Assembly (NCBI RefSeq): GCF_000368085.1
Contig: NZ_KB849239.1
Location: 1,330,269-1,394,268 of the forward strand
Direction: 5' to 3'
From: Acinetobacter nosocomialis NIPH 2119
GTDB taxonomy: Bacteria; Pseudomonadota; Gammaproteobacteria; Pseudomonadales; Moraxellaceae
DNA: 64,000 nucleotides
The notes beneath the pieces are model-generated. The model did no database searches. It was not told the origin of the DNA and saw only the letters and a list, made by a program, of their open reading frames with translations. This document shows, in pieces, positions 35,196 through 45,300 of the stretch (position 1 is the stretch's first letter; every line of letters starts with the position of its first letter). A program made the translations under genes and the position numbers.

Positions 35196-37043
35196 ATGCT
35201 GAAGTGGTTTGAAAAACTTGTAGATCCTTATCCAACCAAAGGTCTGGATGAGCCCTTACCAACTCGCTTTTTCCCATTTGTTTGGCAAGCTACTGAAGGT
35301 GTTCGTCCGTACTTATTATTACTCATTATATGTACAGCGGGTGCAGCCAGCTTTGAAGCTCTACTCTTTTCAAAAATTGGGCAACTTGTAGACTGGCTGA
35401 GTAACAGTCAACCAGAAAGCTTTTTAAGCCAACACGCTTCCAATATACTCATTCTTATTAGCGTTTTATTTGCTAATATTTTATTTGTTAATATTCAATC
35501 TATTATAAAACACCAAATTTTATATAGTACTTTTCCAATGCGCTTACGGTGGCGTTTTCATAATCTTTTGTTAAAGCAAAGTCTAGATTTTTTCCATAAT
35601 GATTTTGCGGGTCGCCTTTCAGCAAAAGTCATGCAAACAGCACTAGCTATCCGTGAATTTTGGATTATTTTGGGCGATATGTTGGCTTATGTCAGCATTT
35701 ATTTTATTACCGTTAGTATCGTTCTTGGTGCAATTTCACCAACTTTACTCATTCCACTTATGGTTTGGTTGGGTTTATTCTTATTAAGCGCTTGGTTCTT
35801 TATTCCCCGTTTAAGCAAAGTATCACAGCAACAAGCTGATGCTCGTGCAGTAATGACTGGACGTGTAACAGATGCCTACACAAATATTCAAACGGTTAAA
35901 TTATTTGCCCATGCTGGTCGTGAGAGCCAGTATGCAAAAGCTTCAATGAAAGAGTTTATGACAACTGTCTATGCACAAATGCGATTAGGTACTCTTTTTG
36001 AAGTCAGCATTAATTTACTTTCTGCTGTTTTATTTGTAGGCGTGATTGGAACAGCAGTCTGGCTATGGACACAAGGCCTAGCAGCACTAGGTGTAATTGC
36101 AGCAACGACCGCCATGATTTTAAAACTTAATAGCATGGCTGAGTTTATGATGTGGCATATGTCAGCCTTATTTGAGAATGTTGGGACTATTCAAGATGGT
36201 ATGCAAACTCTTGGTAAGAAAATCAATATTCAAGACAAACCAGATGCAAAACCGCTTACAGTAAAGCAAGGTGAAATCGTATTTAAAGATGTTACCTTTG
36301 CTTATAATAATAAAAATGTCATCGATCACTTTAATTTACACATTAAAGCGGGCGAAAAGATCGGTATCGTTGGCCGTTCAGGTGCAGGAAAATCTACCCT
36401 CATCCAATTACTTTTACACTTCTACCATCTTAAAGAAGGTGCAATTTTAATTGATGGGCAAAATATTGAAGATGTTACACAAGATAGTTTGAGAGCAAAT
36501 ATTGCTTTAGTTACTCAAGATACGTCTCTACTACATCGTTCAGTTGCCGAAAATATTAAATATGGTCGTCCGGATGCAACCGATCTGGACATGCAAAGTG
36601 CAGTGCATAAGGCAAAAGCAGCTGAATTTATTCCTCAACTTGTCGATTTAAAAGGCCGTTCTGGCTATGAAGCTCAGGTTGGTGAACGCGGTGTTAAACT
36701 TTCAGGCGGTCAAAGACAACGTATCGCTATTGCACGTGTTTTCTTAAAAGATGCACCAATTTTAATATTAGATGAAGCAACAAGCGCATTAGACTCGGAA
36801 GTTGAGGCAGCTATTCAGTCTAGTTTAAATGACCTGATGGTAGATAAAACAGTTATTGCAATTGCTCACCGTTTGTCTACCATTGCTCAAATGGACCGTT
36901 TAATTGTTCTTGATGAAGGTAGAATTGCAGAGCAAGGTACCCATGAAGAATTAATTGCTAAAAATGGTATATATGCACAATTATGGAAACGCCAAACTGG
37001 CGGCTTTCTTATTGAGCAAAAAGTAGTACAGGGTCAGGATTAA
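35196..37043 (+). CDS. ABC transporter, fused permease and ATP-binding (exporter)
   Basis: A 615-residue half-transporter of the exporter type. Membrane helices cover about residues 35-320, and the ATPase domain has Walker A GRSGAGKST (393-401), signature LSGGQRQR (502-509), Walker B ILILDEAT and the switch His in IAHRLST. The N-terminal extension (VDPYPTKGLDEPLPTRFFPFVW) is typical of the multidrug/lipid subgroup found beside proteobacterial housekeeping genes; the substrate is unknown. Its TAA overlaps the ATG of the MaoC gene by one base. Confidence 0.9.
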   Translation: MLKWFEKLVDPYPTKGLDEPLPTRFFPFVWQATEGVRPYLLLLIICTAGAASFEALLFSKIGQLVDWLSNSQPESFLSQHASNILILISVLFANILFVNIQSIIKHQILYSTFPMRLRWRFHNLLLKQSLDFFHNDFAGRLSAKVMQTALAIREFWIILGDMLAYVSIYFITVSIVLGAISPTLLIPLMVWLGLFLLSAWFFIPRLSKVSQQQADARAVMTGRVTDAYTNIQTVKLFAHAGRESQYAKASMKEFMTTVYAQMRLGTLFEVSINLLSAVLFVGVIGTAVWLWTQGLAALGVIAATTAMILKLNSMAEFMMWHMSALFENVGTIQDGMQTLGKKINIQDKPDAKPLTVKQGEIVFKDVTFAYNNKNVIDHFNLHIKAGEKIGIVGRSGAGKSTLIQLLLHFYHLKEGAILIDGQNIEDVTQDSLRANIALVTQDTSLLHRSVAENIKYGRPDATDLDMQSAVHKAKAAEFIPQLVDLKGRSGYEAQVGERGVKLSGGQRQRIAIARVFLKDAPILILDEATSALDSEVEAAIQSSLNDLMVDKTVIAIAHRLSTIAQMDRLIVLDEGRIAEQGTHEELIAKNGIYAQLWKRQTGGFLIEQKVVQGQD

Positions 37044-37483
37044 TGCTTTATTTAGAAGATTTAAAAATTGGTGATCGTTTTATCAGTCGTGAATATGAAA
37101 TTACACTAGATGAGATTAAACAATTTGCAAGCCACTACGACCCTCAGCCTTTCCATACAGATGAAGAATTAGCTAAAGAAGATCCAATCTTTAAAGGTAT
37201 TGCTGCCAGTGGATGGCATACCTCGGCAATTACTATGCGCTTATGGACAGAATGTATGCCTATTCATGGGGGGCTCGTGGGTTCAGAGTCTAGTTTACGT
37301 TGGCCTCGCCCGACTCGACCTGGTGACCGTATACATGTTGAAGCTGAGATTTCAGCAATTACACCATCCAAAACAAAATTGGATCGTGGTATTGTAAGCT
37401 ACGTTACGCAAGCTTTAAATCAACATGGAGATGTTTTACTTATTTCAACGACAAAAATCGTTGTCTTTAAAAAGAATATTTAA
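37043..37483 (+). CDS. MaoC-like (R)-specific hydratase
   Basis: A 146-residue hot-dog-fold hydratase. The active-site motif is present around residues 28-42 (FASHYDPQPFHTDEE: catalytic Asp and His), followed by GIAASGWHTSAI. Such enzymes hydrate enoyl-CoA esters to (R)-3-hydroxyacyl-CoA; the natural substrate cannot be told. Coupled by a one-base overlap to the upstream ABC exporter gene, which is unusual company for a metabolic hydratase. Confidence 0.87.
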   Translation: MLYLEDLKIGDRFISREYEITLDEIKQFASHYDPQPFHTDEELAKEDPIFKGIAASGWHTSAITMRLWTECMPIHGGLVGSESSLRWPRPTRPGDRIHVEAEISAITPSKTKLDRGIVSYVTQALNQHGDVLLISTTKIVVFKKNI

Positions 37484-37591
37484 CGAATCCTTGATATGAT
37501 TGTCTAACAGTTTTTATAAACTCAAATTATATTTCATGACAAGATGTGTAAGAAATGCACGTAGAAAATTGATGAGAGCAACGGAACGCAT

Positions 37592-38617
37592 ATGAAAATT
37601 ACCTCAGCTCGTCAAGATCAAGGTATTCCAGGAGTCTATGGCTTATTGCTATTAGATGTTGTTTCACGTTGGGGATACAACGATGAGACATTATTTGCCC
37701 CTTTTCATCTTACAAGTGAACAATTGGCTGACCCTGAATATCGTATTTCAACACCTGTAGCAAATGAGCTGGTTAAACATGCCTTAAATCTCACTGGAGA
37801 AAGTACATTGGGTTACCATATTGGTACCCAAATGCGTATTTCAATTCATGGATTTATTGGCTACGCAATAATGACAGCAAAAGATATTACTGAAGCAATT
37901 GCTCTCGCTGCTCGTTTTATCCAGTTACGCTTACCTTTTTTACAACTCTATTTTTCTACCTTCGGCCCAAAAGCCACATTACAACTACAATGTGATATTG
38001 AGTTAGAACCACTTCGCACCGAAATTGTTTTAGGCTTAACTATTGGCATCATGACAATGGCAAAAGCCATGACAGGTATTGAAGATTTAGCGGGTGATGT
38101 CGACCTAGATTTTCCAGAACCAGCAGGCTTTGATAAATATAAGAGCAAACTAAGCAGTACTATTCGGTTTAATCAGCCTCATTTAATTTCTAGTTTTGAT
38201 AAAAAATATTTAGGCCTTAAATTAATTAATTCAGATCCAATCGCTAGTCAAATTGCTATTAACCAATGTGAGGCTGAACTCTCTGCTTTAGGTGAACGCC
38301 GCCGTTTAGCAATGCGTGTACGTGATATTTTAAGTAATTCGGAACAACATTACTTAAGCATAGAAAATGTAGCAGAATACTTACACATGTCAGATCGCAC
38401 ATTAAAGCGACAGTTGGCAGCGGAAGGAACTTCATTTTCAACATTAGTAGATGAAGTCCGCTATCGTCATGCGACTTCTTTACTTTCACGTACAGATTAT
38501 AGTCTTGAACAAATTGCGGATGAACTAGGTTATTCCGATGTCGCAAATTTCAGCCGAGCATTTAAACGCTGGAGTGGTCGTAGTCCTAGTAACTGGCGTA
38601 AAGACCCCTATTTATAA
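37592..38617 (+). CDS. AraC family transcriptional regulator
   Basis: A 341-residue regulator. The N-terminal 200 residues match the effector domain of the OruR/ArgR-like AraC group (IGTQMRISIHGFIGYAIMTAKDITEAI around residues 84-110). The C-terminal 100 residues hold two helix-turn-helix motifs (LSIENVAEYLHMSDRTLKRQL and YSLEQIADELGYSDVANFSRAF). The effector is not visible. It stands 108 bp after the MaoC gene and 38 bp before gcvH; either could be a target but nothing in the sequence shows it. Confidence 0.88.
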   Translation: MKITSARQDQGIPGVYGLLLLDVVSRWGYNDETLFAPFHLTSEQLADPEYRISTPVANELVKHALNLTGESTLGYHIGTQMRISIHGFIGYAIMTAKDITEAIALAARFIQLRLPFLQLYFSTFGPKATLQLQCDIELEPLRTEIVLGLTIGIMTMAKAMTGIEDLAGDVDLDFPEPAGFDKYKSKLSSTIRFNQPHLISSFDKKYLGLKLINSDPIASQIAINQCEAELSALGERRRLAMRVRDILSNSEQHYLSIENVAEYLHMSDRTLKRQLAAEGTSFSTLVDEVRYRHATSLLSRTDYSLEQIADELGYSDVANFSRAFKRWSGRSPSNWRKDPYL

Positions 38618-38655
38618 TGTTATTAAAATATTGGACACAAGCTTAAGGAGTTGTC

Positions 38656-39030
38656 ATGAATCACCCTTCAGAATTGAAGTATGCACGTACACATGAGTGG
38701 GTAAAAGTTGAAGGTGATCTTGTTATTACTGGGATTACCGACCATGCACAAGATGAGCTTGGAGACTTGGTCTATGTTGAAACTCCAGAAGTGGGCAGCC
38801 AAGTAACAGCTGGCGAACAAGCTGGAGTAGTTGAATCAGTTAAAACTGCTTCTGACATCCACGCTCCTGTTTCTGGTACAGTAGTAGAAGTAAATACAAA
38901 CCTTGAAGATGATCCGGATTTTGTAAATGAAGATCCATACGGGAAAGGCTGGATTTATAAAATTAAGCCAGACAACATGGCAGACGTTGAAAAACTTTTA
39001 ACAAATGAAGAATATGAAGCTGGCTTATAA
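38656..39030 (+). CDS. gcvH: Glycine cleavage system H protein
   Basis: Lipoyl carrier that shuttles the aminomethyl group between the P, T and L proteins of glycine cleavage. The lipoylation lysine is Lys63 in [17 protein letters not shown]. Length is 124 residues. GGAG precedes the ATG at 38656. gcvP and gcvT are not in the window; solitary gcvH copies can also act in lipoate scavenging or transfer. A terminator follows at 39060-39089. Confidence 0.95.
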   Translation: MNHPSELKYARTHEWVKVEGDLVITGITDHAQDELGDLVYVETPEVGSQVTAGEQAGVVESVKTASDIHAPVSGTVVEVNTNLEDDPDFVNEDPYGKGWIYKIKPDNMADVEKLLTNEEYEAGL

Positions 39031-39059
39031 AATTTAGCATTGCTTTCAATATTCGATAA

Positions 39060-39089
39060 AAACCAGTTTACTTTTAAACTGGTTTTTTT
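39060..39089 (+). terminator. Terminator of gcvH
   Basis: Perfect 11-bp stem AAACCAGTTTA / TAAACTGGTTT with a CTTT loop, followed by T residues. Confidence 0.85.
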
Positions 39090-39136
39090 ATATATGTATA
39101 AAATAGTTATAAAACTGGATGCGTAGGATCAATAAC

Positions 39137-39835
39137 ATGACAAGACTTGTTGTATTTTCTGGTGCAGGTATGAGTGCAGAAAGTGGAATTAGTACTTTTC
39201 GTGACAGTAATGGCCTATGGGAAAATTATGATATACAGCAAGTTGCTACTCCGGAAGCTTGGGATAAAGACCCTGCGTTAGTCCAACGGTTTTATAACGA
39301 ACGCCGTAAAAATATTTTAGAAGCTCAGCCAAATGAAGCTCATCAATATATTGCTAAATTACAAAACCATTTCGATGTACAAGTCATTACACAAAATATT
39401 GATGATTTACATGAGCGTGCTGGTAGCCAGAATGTGTTGCATCTACATGGTAATATTCGATTAGCGAAAAGCTCTGGACCAAATGCCCAATATACAAATG
39501 AATTTTATGAAATTAATGGTTGGAAATTAGATCTAGAGCATGACCTTTGTCCAAATGGCTATCCACTTCGCCCTCATGTGGTTTGGTTTGGTGAAGCAGT
39601 TCCAGCATTTGAAGAAGCCATAAAGCAAGTGCATGAAGCAGATATTTTCATTGTTATTGGTTCAACCTTAAGTGTTTACCCTGTTGCTGCTTTAGTTCAT
39701 GAAATTCCTAACTACACTGAAGCCTACTATATAGATCCCCAAGCAGATCATTCTCGTGTTCCATCTCAATATAAACTATTAAATATGACAGCCACAGAAG
39801 GTATGAAAGAGCTATTTCATCAATTGACGAGCTAA
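39137..39835 (+). CDS. Sir2-family NAD-dependent deacylase lacking the zinc cysteines
   Basis: Sirtuin that would remove acyl groups from lysine using NAD+. NAD-binding motifs GAGMSAESGI (9-18) and TQNIDDLHERAG (85-96), the catalytic His104 (HLHGN) and the C-terminal IGSTLSVYP are present. Tyr53 and Arg56 (FYNERR) match the pair that gives class III sirtuins (CobB, SIRT5) their succinyl/malonyl preference. The zinc-binding CxxC pairs normally found after HGN are missing: the protein has one cysteine (Cys138). The ATG at 39137 is preceded by AGGA at a good distance; an upstream ATG at 39119 has none. Confidence 0.88.
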   Translation: MTRLVVFSGAGMSAESGISTFRDSNGLWENYDIQQVATPEAWDKDPALVQRFYNERRKNILEAQPNEAHQYIAKLQNHFDVQVITQNIDDLHERAGSQNVLHLHGNIRLAKSSGPNAQYTNEFYEINGWKLDLEHDLCPNGYPLRPHVVWFGEAVPAFEEAIKQVHEADIFIVIGSTLSVYPVAALVHEIPNYTEAYYIDPQADHSRVPSQYKLLNMTATEGMKELFHQLTS

Positions 39836-40244
39836 TATTTCTTTCATTTTTATTGCAAATTTCACCTCTAAAGTTGTCTCTTCACATGAAATTGATGCGA
39901 AAACACTCAACTCATGTCAAATTTTTTCTTGAGACATATATTGTCATTGCTAATTTTGTAACCAAACATGCTGATCTATTTTCTAAATATACTATTTTTA
40001 TAATTTTCTAAACAATAAATGAATTATTTACACTACCTAATCTATTGATTAAATTAAATTTAATTTTTATTGTAATTGAAATTACATTGGTTTACATAAA
40101 AATACATAAAACACATCACAAAGATAACAGAGCAAAAAATTTCTTTTGTGGTTGAATCTCAACCTCTTGAAATGCCGTACAAGAAAACAGCGACCTGGAT
40201 TAGGTTACAATCACGGATTATGGATATAAGGACACACATCCATT
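39836..40244. other. 409-bp spacer and possible structured leader of putP
   Basis: No gene seen. It holds a perfect palindrome TGTAATT-GA-AATTACA (40071-40086) and, in the last 100 bp, three small consecutive stem-loops: GGTTGA / TCAACC (40150-40164), TCTTG / CAAGA (40165-40184) and ACCT / AGGT (40193-40205). Confidence 0.5.
40071..40086. promoter_or_regulatory. Palindrome upstream of putP
   Basis: TGTAATT-GA-AATTACA, perfect 7-bp arms, 159 bp before putP. It may be an operator, for instance for the neighbouring Lrp-type regulator; TGTAAT also occurs at 42317 between that regulator and putA. Confidence 0.4.
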
Positions 40245-41735
40245 ATGAGTTATTTTGATCCCACCCTCATCATGTTTATGGTGTACATCGTAGCAATGGT
40301 ACTTATCGGCTTATTTGCCTACCGTGCTACAAGCGACTTCTCTGATTATATTCTTGGTGGTCGTAGTTTAGGCAGTTTCGTTACTGCATTATCCGCAGGC
40401 GCATCAGACATGAGTGGTTGGTTACTCATGGGCTTACCAGGAGCTATTTATCTTTCTGGTTTATCTGAAGCGTGGATTGCAATTGGTCTAATTATCGGTG
40501 CTTGGCTTAACTGGTTACTGGTTGCTGGTCGATTACGCGTTCATACTGAAATCCAAAATAATGCACTCACTCTGCCCGACTATTTTACAAGTCGATTTGA
40601 TGACAAGAAAAAGATTCTTCGTATTTTCTCTGCCGTTATTATCTTGGTTTTCTTCGCAATTTACTGTGCCTCAGGTATGGTAGCTGGCGCTCGTTTATTT
40701 GAAAATTTATTTGGTATGTCATATACCACCGCAATCTGGTTAAGCGCTATTGCAACAATCAGTTATGTTTGTATTGGTGGATTTTTGGCAATTAGCTGGA
40801 CTGATACTTTCCAAGCGGGCTTAATGATTTTTGCCCTTTTGCTCACCCCAATCGTAACTTACCTTGCAATTGGCGACACAACTCAGTTTGTAACGCTTAT
40901 TGAAACTGCTCGTCCACATGCATTTAACATCGTTTCAGATTTAAGTGTGGTGGCCGTTTTATCTTCAATGGCTTGGGGTTTAGGCTATTTTGGCCAACCG
41001 CATATTCTTGTACGTTTCATGGCTGCTGACTCTGTAAAATCAATTCCTGCTGCTCGCCGTATTGGTATGACTTGGATGATTTTATGTTTAGTTGGTGCAG
41101 TCGGTGCCGGTTTCTTTGGTATTGCGTATTTCCAGCAACATCCTGAACTTGCAGGTGTTGTAAGTAAAAACCCTGAAACTGTATTTATGGAATTGACTAA
41201 AATTTTATTCAATCCATGGATTGTCGGTATCATCCTAGCTGCTATTTTAGCTGCGGTTATGAGTACATTAAGCTGTCAACTGTTGGTATGTTCAAGTGCG
41301 CTAACTGAAGATTTATACAAAGGCTTCATCCGTAAAAATGCTTCTCAAAAAGAGCTTGTATGGGTTGGCCGTATCATGGTACTTGCAATTGCTGTTCTGG
41401 CAATTGTGCTCGCTGGTAATCCTGACAGTAAAGTTCTTGGTCTTGTTGCTTATGCGTGGGCTGGTTTTGGTGCCGCATTTGGACCACTCATCATCTTGTC
41501 ATTGTTCTGGAAGCGTATGACTTTAGAAGGTGCTTTAGCAGGTATGATCGTAGGTGCAGTTGTTGTAATTGGTTGGAAAAATCTTTTCGCAAGCACCGGT
41601 GTTTACGAAATTATTCCTGGCTTTATCTGTGCATTTATCAGCATCATCGTAGTGAGCTTGATTAGCAAAACTCCAAATACTGATGTAACTGATCGCTTCG
41701 AACAAGCTGATAAACTCTATAAAGAAAGTGTATAA
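40245..41735 (+). CDS. putP: Sodium/proline symporter
   Basis: Imports proline with sodium, SSS family, about 12-13 membrane helices over 496 residues. Signatures include LGGRSLGSFVTALSAGASDMSGWLLMGLPG (residues about 37-66), with the sodium/proline-binding Ser and Asp, and GGFLAISWTDTFQAGLM. It stands with putA and an Lrp-type regulator in a proline utilisation locus. A bidirectional terminator at 41749-41773 separates it from the convergent regulator. Confidence 0.95.
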   Translation: MSYFDPTLIMFMVYIVAMVLIGLFAYRATSDFSDYILGGRSLGSFVTALSAGASDMSGWLLMGLPGAIYLSGLSEAWIAIGLIIGAWLNWLLVAGRLRVHTEIQNNALTLPDYFTSRFDDKKKILRIFSAVIILVFFAIYCASGMVAGARLFENLFGMSYTTAIWLSAIATISYVCIGGFLAISWTDTFQAGLMIFALLLTPIVTYLAIGDTTQFVTLIETARPHAFNIVSDLSVVAVLSSMAWGLGYFGQPHILVRFMAADSVKSIPAARRIGMTWMILCLVGAVGAGFFGIAYFQQHPELAGVVSKNPETVFMELTKILFNPWIVGIILAAILAAVMSTLSCQLLVCSSALTEDLYKGFIRKNASQKELVWVGRIMVLAIAVLAIVLAGNPDSKVLGLVAYAWAGFGAAFGPLIILSLFWKRMTLEGALAGMIVGAVVVIGWKNLFASTGVYEIIPGFICAFISIIVVSLISKTPNTDVTDRFEQADKLYKESV

Positions 41736-41748
41736 AAATGAATAAAAT

Positions 41749-41773
41749 AAAAAGGGGCTCTGGCCCCTTTTTA
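41749..41773 (+). terminator. Bidirectional terminator putP / lrp-type gene
   Basis: AAAGGGGC / GCCCCTTT stem with a TCTG loop; T run on the plus side and A run on the other side, touching the stop codon of the convergent regulator. Confidence 0.85.
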
Positions 41774-42259
41774 TTTATTTTTAGTTTTGATTTTAATTTT
41801 TGAACTATCTTTTACCACTTGCATCACAGGGTAGCTACGCGTTTCTTTCACACCTGGTAATTGCCATAGTACCTGTCCAGCAATACGTCTAAACTCTTCC
41901 ATACTGCCACTTCGTAATTTAATTAAAAAATCAAATCCGCCACTAACCATATGGCATTCAACGATCTCTGGATAATGCACTACTGCGTCAATAAACTCAT
42001 CTAAAACATTGGGTGTTGTTTTATCGAGTAACACTTCAACAAAAACCAAAAAATTTGCATTTAACTTAACTGGATTTAATTTAGCTTCATAACCCAAGAT
42101 AAATTCATCCTTCGTCAGCTTCTGCACCCGGGCCATAACCGCAGTTGGAGATAGGTTTACAAGTTCAGCCAATCTACTGTTAGAAATACGCCCATCTGTT
42201 TGAAGAATATCCAAAATTTTTAAATCTGTACGATCAAGGCTTAATAAGGGGCCATTCAT
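41771..42259 (-). CDS. Lrp/AsnC family regulator, probable proline-responsive regulator of put genes
   Basis: A 162-residue Lrp/AsnC protein: N-terminal helix-turn-helix (LDRTDLKILDILQTDGRISNSRLAELVNLSPTAV split over residues 8-40) and a C-terminal RAM ligand domain (VECHMVSGGFDFLIKL, residues about 98-113). It is divergent from putA and convergent with putP, exactly the place of PutR-type activators in alphaproteobacteria and pseudomonad relatives. The PutA here seems to lack its own DNA-binding domain, which fits a separate regulator. Proline as ligand is inferred from context. Confidence 0.87.
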   Translation of the reverse strand: MNGPLLSLDRTDLKILDILQTDGRISNSRLAELVNLSPTAVMARVQKLTKDEFILGYEAKLNPVKLNANFLVFVEVLLDKTTPNVLDEFIDAVVHYPEIVECHMVSGGFDFLIKLRSGSMEEFRRIAGQVLWQLPGVKETRSYPVMQVVKDSSKIKIKTKNK

Positions 42260-42383
42260 CTGAATTTTCCTCTAAAAAATGGGCAAAATATAGTGAGTTA
42301 TTCGGTGTTTCTTCTGTAATGATAAATTATCTAAACCTCTCTACTCAAGATGAGTTTACGAGAGCTGGTTGGCGGAAATAGAT

Positions 42384-45300
42384 ATGAACACAATGGATAC
42401 TTTTCATCAAATGGATAAATCTCACCAAGGCTATATCACCGAATTCAACGATAAAAGTGAGTTTGAACAACGCATTAATACAGCTTGGCGTCGTGCCGAA
42501 CCTGAAGCTGTAGAAGAGCTATTACAAGCTGCTGCGGTATCTGATGATTTAGATCATAAAATTTATGACCTTGCATTTAACCTTGCCCATAATTTACGTG
42601 AACGTAAGACCTCTTCGGGTAAAGCGGGTATTGTTCAAGGGTTATTACAAGAATTCTCTCTGTCTTCACAAGAAGGCGTGGCTTTGATGTGTCTTGCTGA
42701 AGCTTTGCTTCGTATACCAGACACAGCAACACGTGACTTGCTCATTCGCGATAAAATCAATCAAGGTAACTGGAAAGAACACGTTGGCCAAAGTAGCTTA
42801 ATGTTTGTAAATGCTGCAGCATGGGGCCTCATGTTAACCGGTAAGCTTATGGAGACACCAAAGCAAACCAGTCTTTCAAGTGTACTTACTGGCCTGTTAG
42901 CCCGTAGTGGTCGTGGCATTATTCGTAAAGCAGTTGATGTAGCAATGCGCATGATGGGTGAACAGTTTGTAACTGGTGAAACCATCGAAGAAGCTGTCGA
43001 CCACGCAAAAGTACTTGAAGATAAAGGTTTCCGCTATTCTTATGACATGTTAGGTGAAGCTGCCTTAACCGAACATGATGCTGAACGCTACTTTAACGAT
43101 TACACACAAGCCATTCATGCAATTGGTAAAGCGTCTAATGGTAAAGGCGTTTATGATGGCCCTGGTATCTCAATTAAGCTTTCTGCTTTACATCCACGTT
43201 ACCAACGTGCGCAAATTGAACGTGTTCACAAAGAACTCTACGGCAAAGTATTTGAGCTCGCTCGTTTAGCTAAACAGTACAACATTGGTTTAAATATCGA
43301 TGCAGAAGAATCTGAACGTTTAGAAATTTCTCTTGAGTTACTTGAGCGTCTTTGTTTTGAGCCAGAACTTGAGAACTGGAAAGGTATTGGATTCGTTATT
43401 CAAGCTTACCAAAAACGCTGTTTCTTCGTAGTTGATTATATTATTGATCTTGCTAAACGCAGCCAAAAGCGTCTCATGATTCGCCTTGTAAAAGGTGCAT
43501 ATTGGGATAGCGAAATCAAGAAAGCGCAAATCGAAGGTATGGATGACTACCCTGTCTTCACACGTAAAGTGCATACAGATCTGTCTTATATTGCTTGTGC
43601 TAAAAAATTACTTGCAGCGCCTGAGTTCATCTATCCACAATTTGCGACTCACAATGCTCAAACACTAGCAACAATTTATCATTTAGCTGATCCAAGCAAG
43701 TATTATGCTGGTCAATATGAATTCCAATGCTTACATGGCATGGGTGAACCACTTTATGAACAAGTTGTTGGTCCACGTGAGCAAAATAAATTAGGCGTGC
43801 CATGCCGTATTTATGCTCCGGTTGGTAACCATGAAACTTTGTTAGCTTATCTGGTTCGTCGTTTACTCGAAAATGGTGCGAATACTTCATTTGTTAACCG
43901 TATTGCCGATAAAACACTTAAAGTTGAAGATCTTATCCAGTCTCCAATTTATGATATTCGTAATGCAGCTAAGCTTGAAGGTTCAGTTGGGTTAAAACAT
44001 CCATCAATTCCACTACCTTTAGATATGTACGGAACGCTTCGTAAAAACTCTAAAGGTTATGACTTAGCAAATGACACCCCACTTGCAGCTTTAGATAGCA
44101 CAGCTCAACAGTTACGTAACCGTATTTGGCAGAGCCATCCATTATTAGGAAATAGCGATTTATCGAAACAAGGTCATTCTATTGCAATTACAAACCCAGC
44201 ACAAAATGATGAAATTGTTGGTTATGTACAAGAAGCTGATCTTAATGATGTAGAAATTGCACTTAATGCAGCTGAACAAATACAAATTGAGTGGGCAAAT
44301 ACACCTAAAGATCAGCGCGCTCAATATTTAAAACGTGCAGCTGACCTTATGGAAAGCCGTATCCAAGAGTTAATGGTATTACTTTGCCGTGAAAGCGGTA
44401 AAACTTATGCGAATGCCATTGCAGAGGTTCGTGAGGCTGTAGATTTCTTACGTTACTATGCAACTCAGGTTGAAAATCTCCCTAAGAATACAACCATTCA
44501 GCCACTTGGTACTGTACTTTGTATTAGCCCTTGGAACTTCCCTCTTGCGATTTTCTCTGGCCAAATTGCTGCAGCACTAGTTAGTGGTAACTGCGTTATT
44601 GCAAAACCTGCCGAGCAAACACCTTTAATCGCAGCTCAAGCAGTGCAAATTTTATGGGAAGCGGGTATTCCACATGGTGCTGTACAGTTATTACCAGGTC
44701 GTGGTGAAACAGTAGGTGCTCAGCTTAGCCAAGATCGACGTATTGATGGCATCATGTTTACCGGTTCAACTGAAGTTGCAAAAATTTTGCAGAAGACAGT
44801 TGCAAAGCGTTTAGCTGCTAATGGTCAATCTATTCCTCTCATTGCAGAAACTGGTGGCCAAAATGCAATGATTGTGGACTCATCTGCATTAACTGAACAA
44901 GTTGTACTTGATGTTGTAAGTTCTGCATTTGATAGCGCAGGTCAACGTTGCTCTGCTTTGCGTATTTTATGTGTACAAGAAGATAGTGCTGCAACCGTTA
45001 TTAAAATGCTTAAAGGTGCAATGCAACAGTTAATTGTAGGCAACCCTGCCATTTTAAAAACTGACATTGGTCCAGTTATTGATGACGAAGCAAAACACAC
45101 GATTGACCAGCACATCCAAAAAATGAAGTCTAAGGGCTATCCAGTACATCAATTGATGTTTGGAGCGACAAGCCAAACTGAATTAGATAAAGGAACTTTT
45201 GTTGTACCAACAGCAATTGAGTTACCTAACCTCGATGACTTACAGCGTGAAGTTTTTGGTCCGGTTTTACATATCATTACCTATAAGTATGGTGAGCTTG

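Noticed and set aside
43627..43890. Antisense open frames inside putA and other large genes
   Set aside because: Shadow frames of strongly coding sequence with no ribosome sites or domains.
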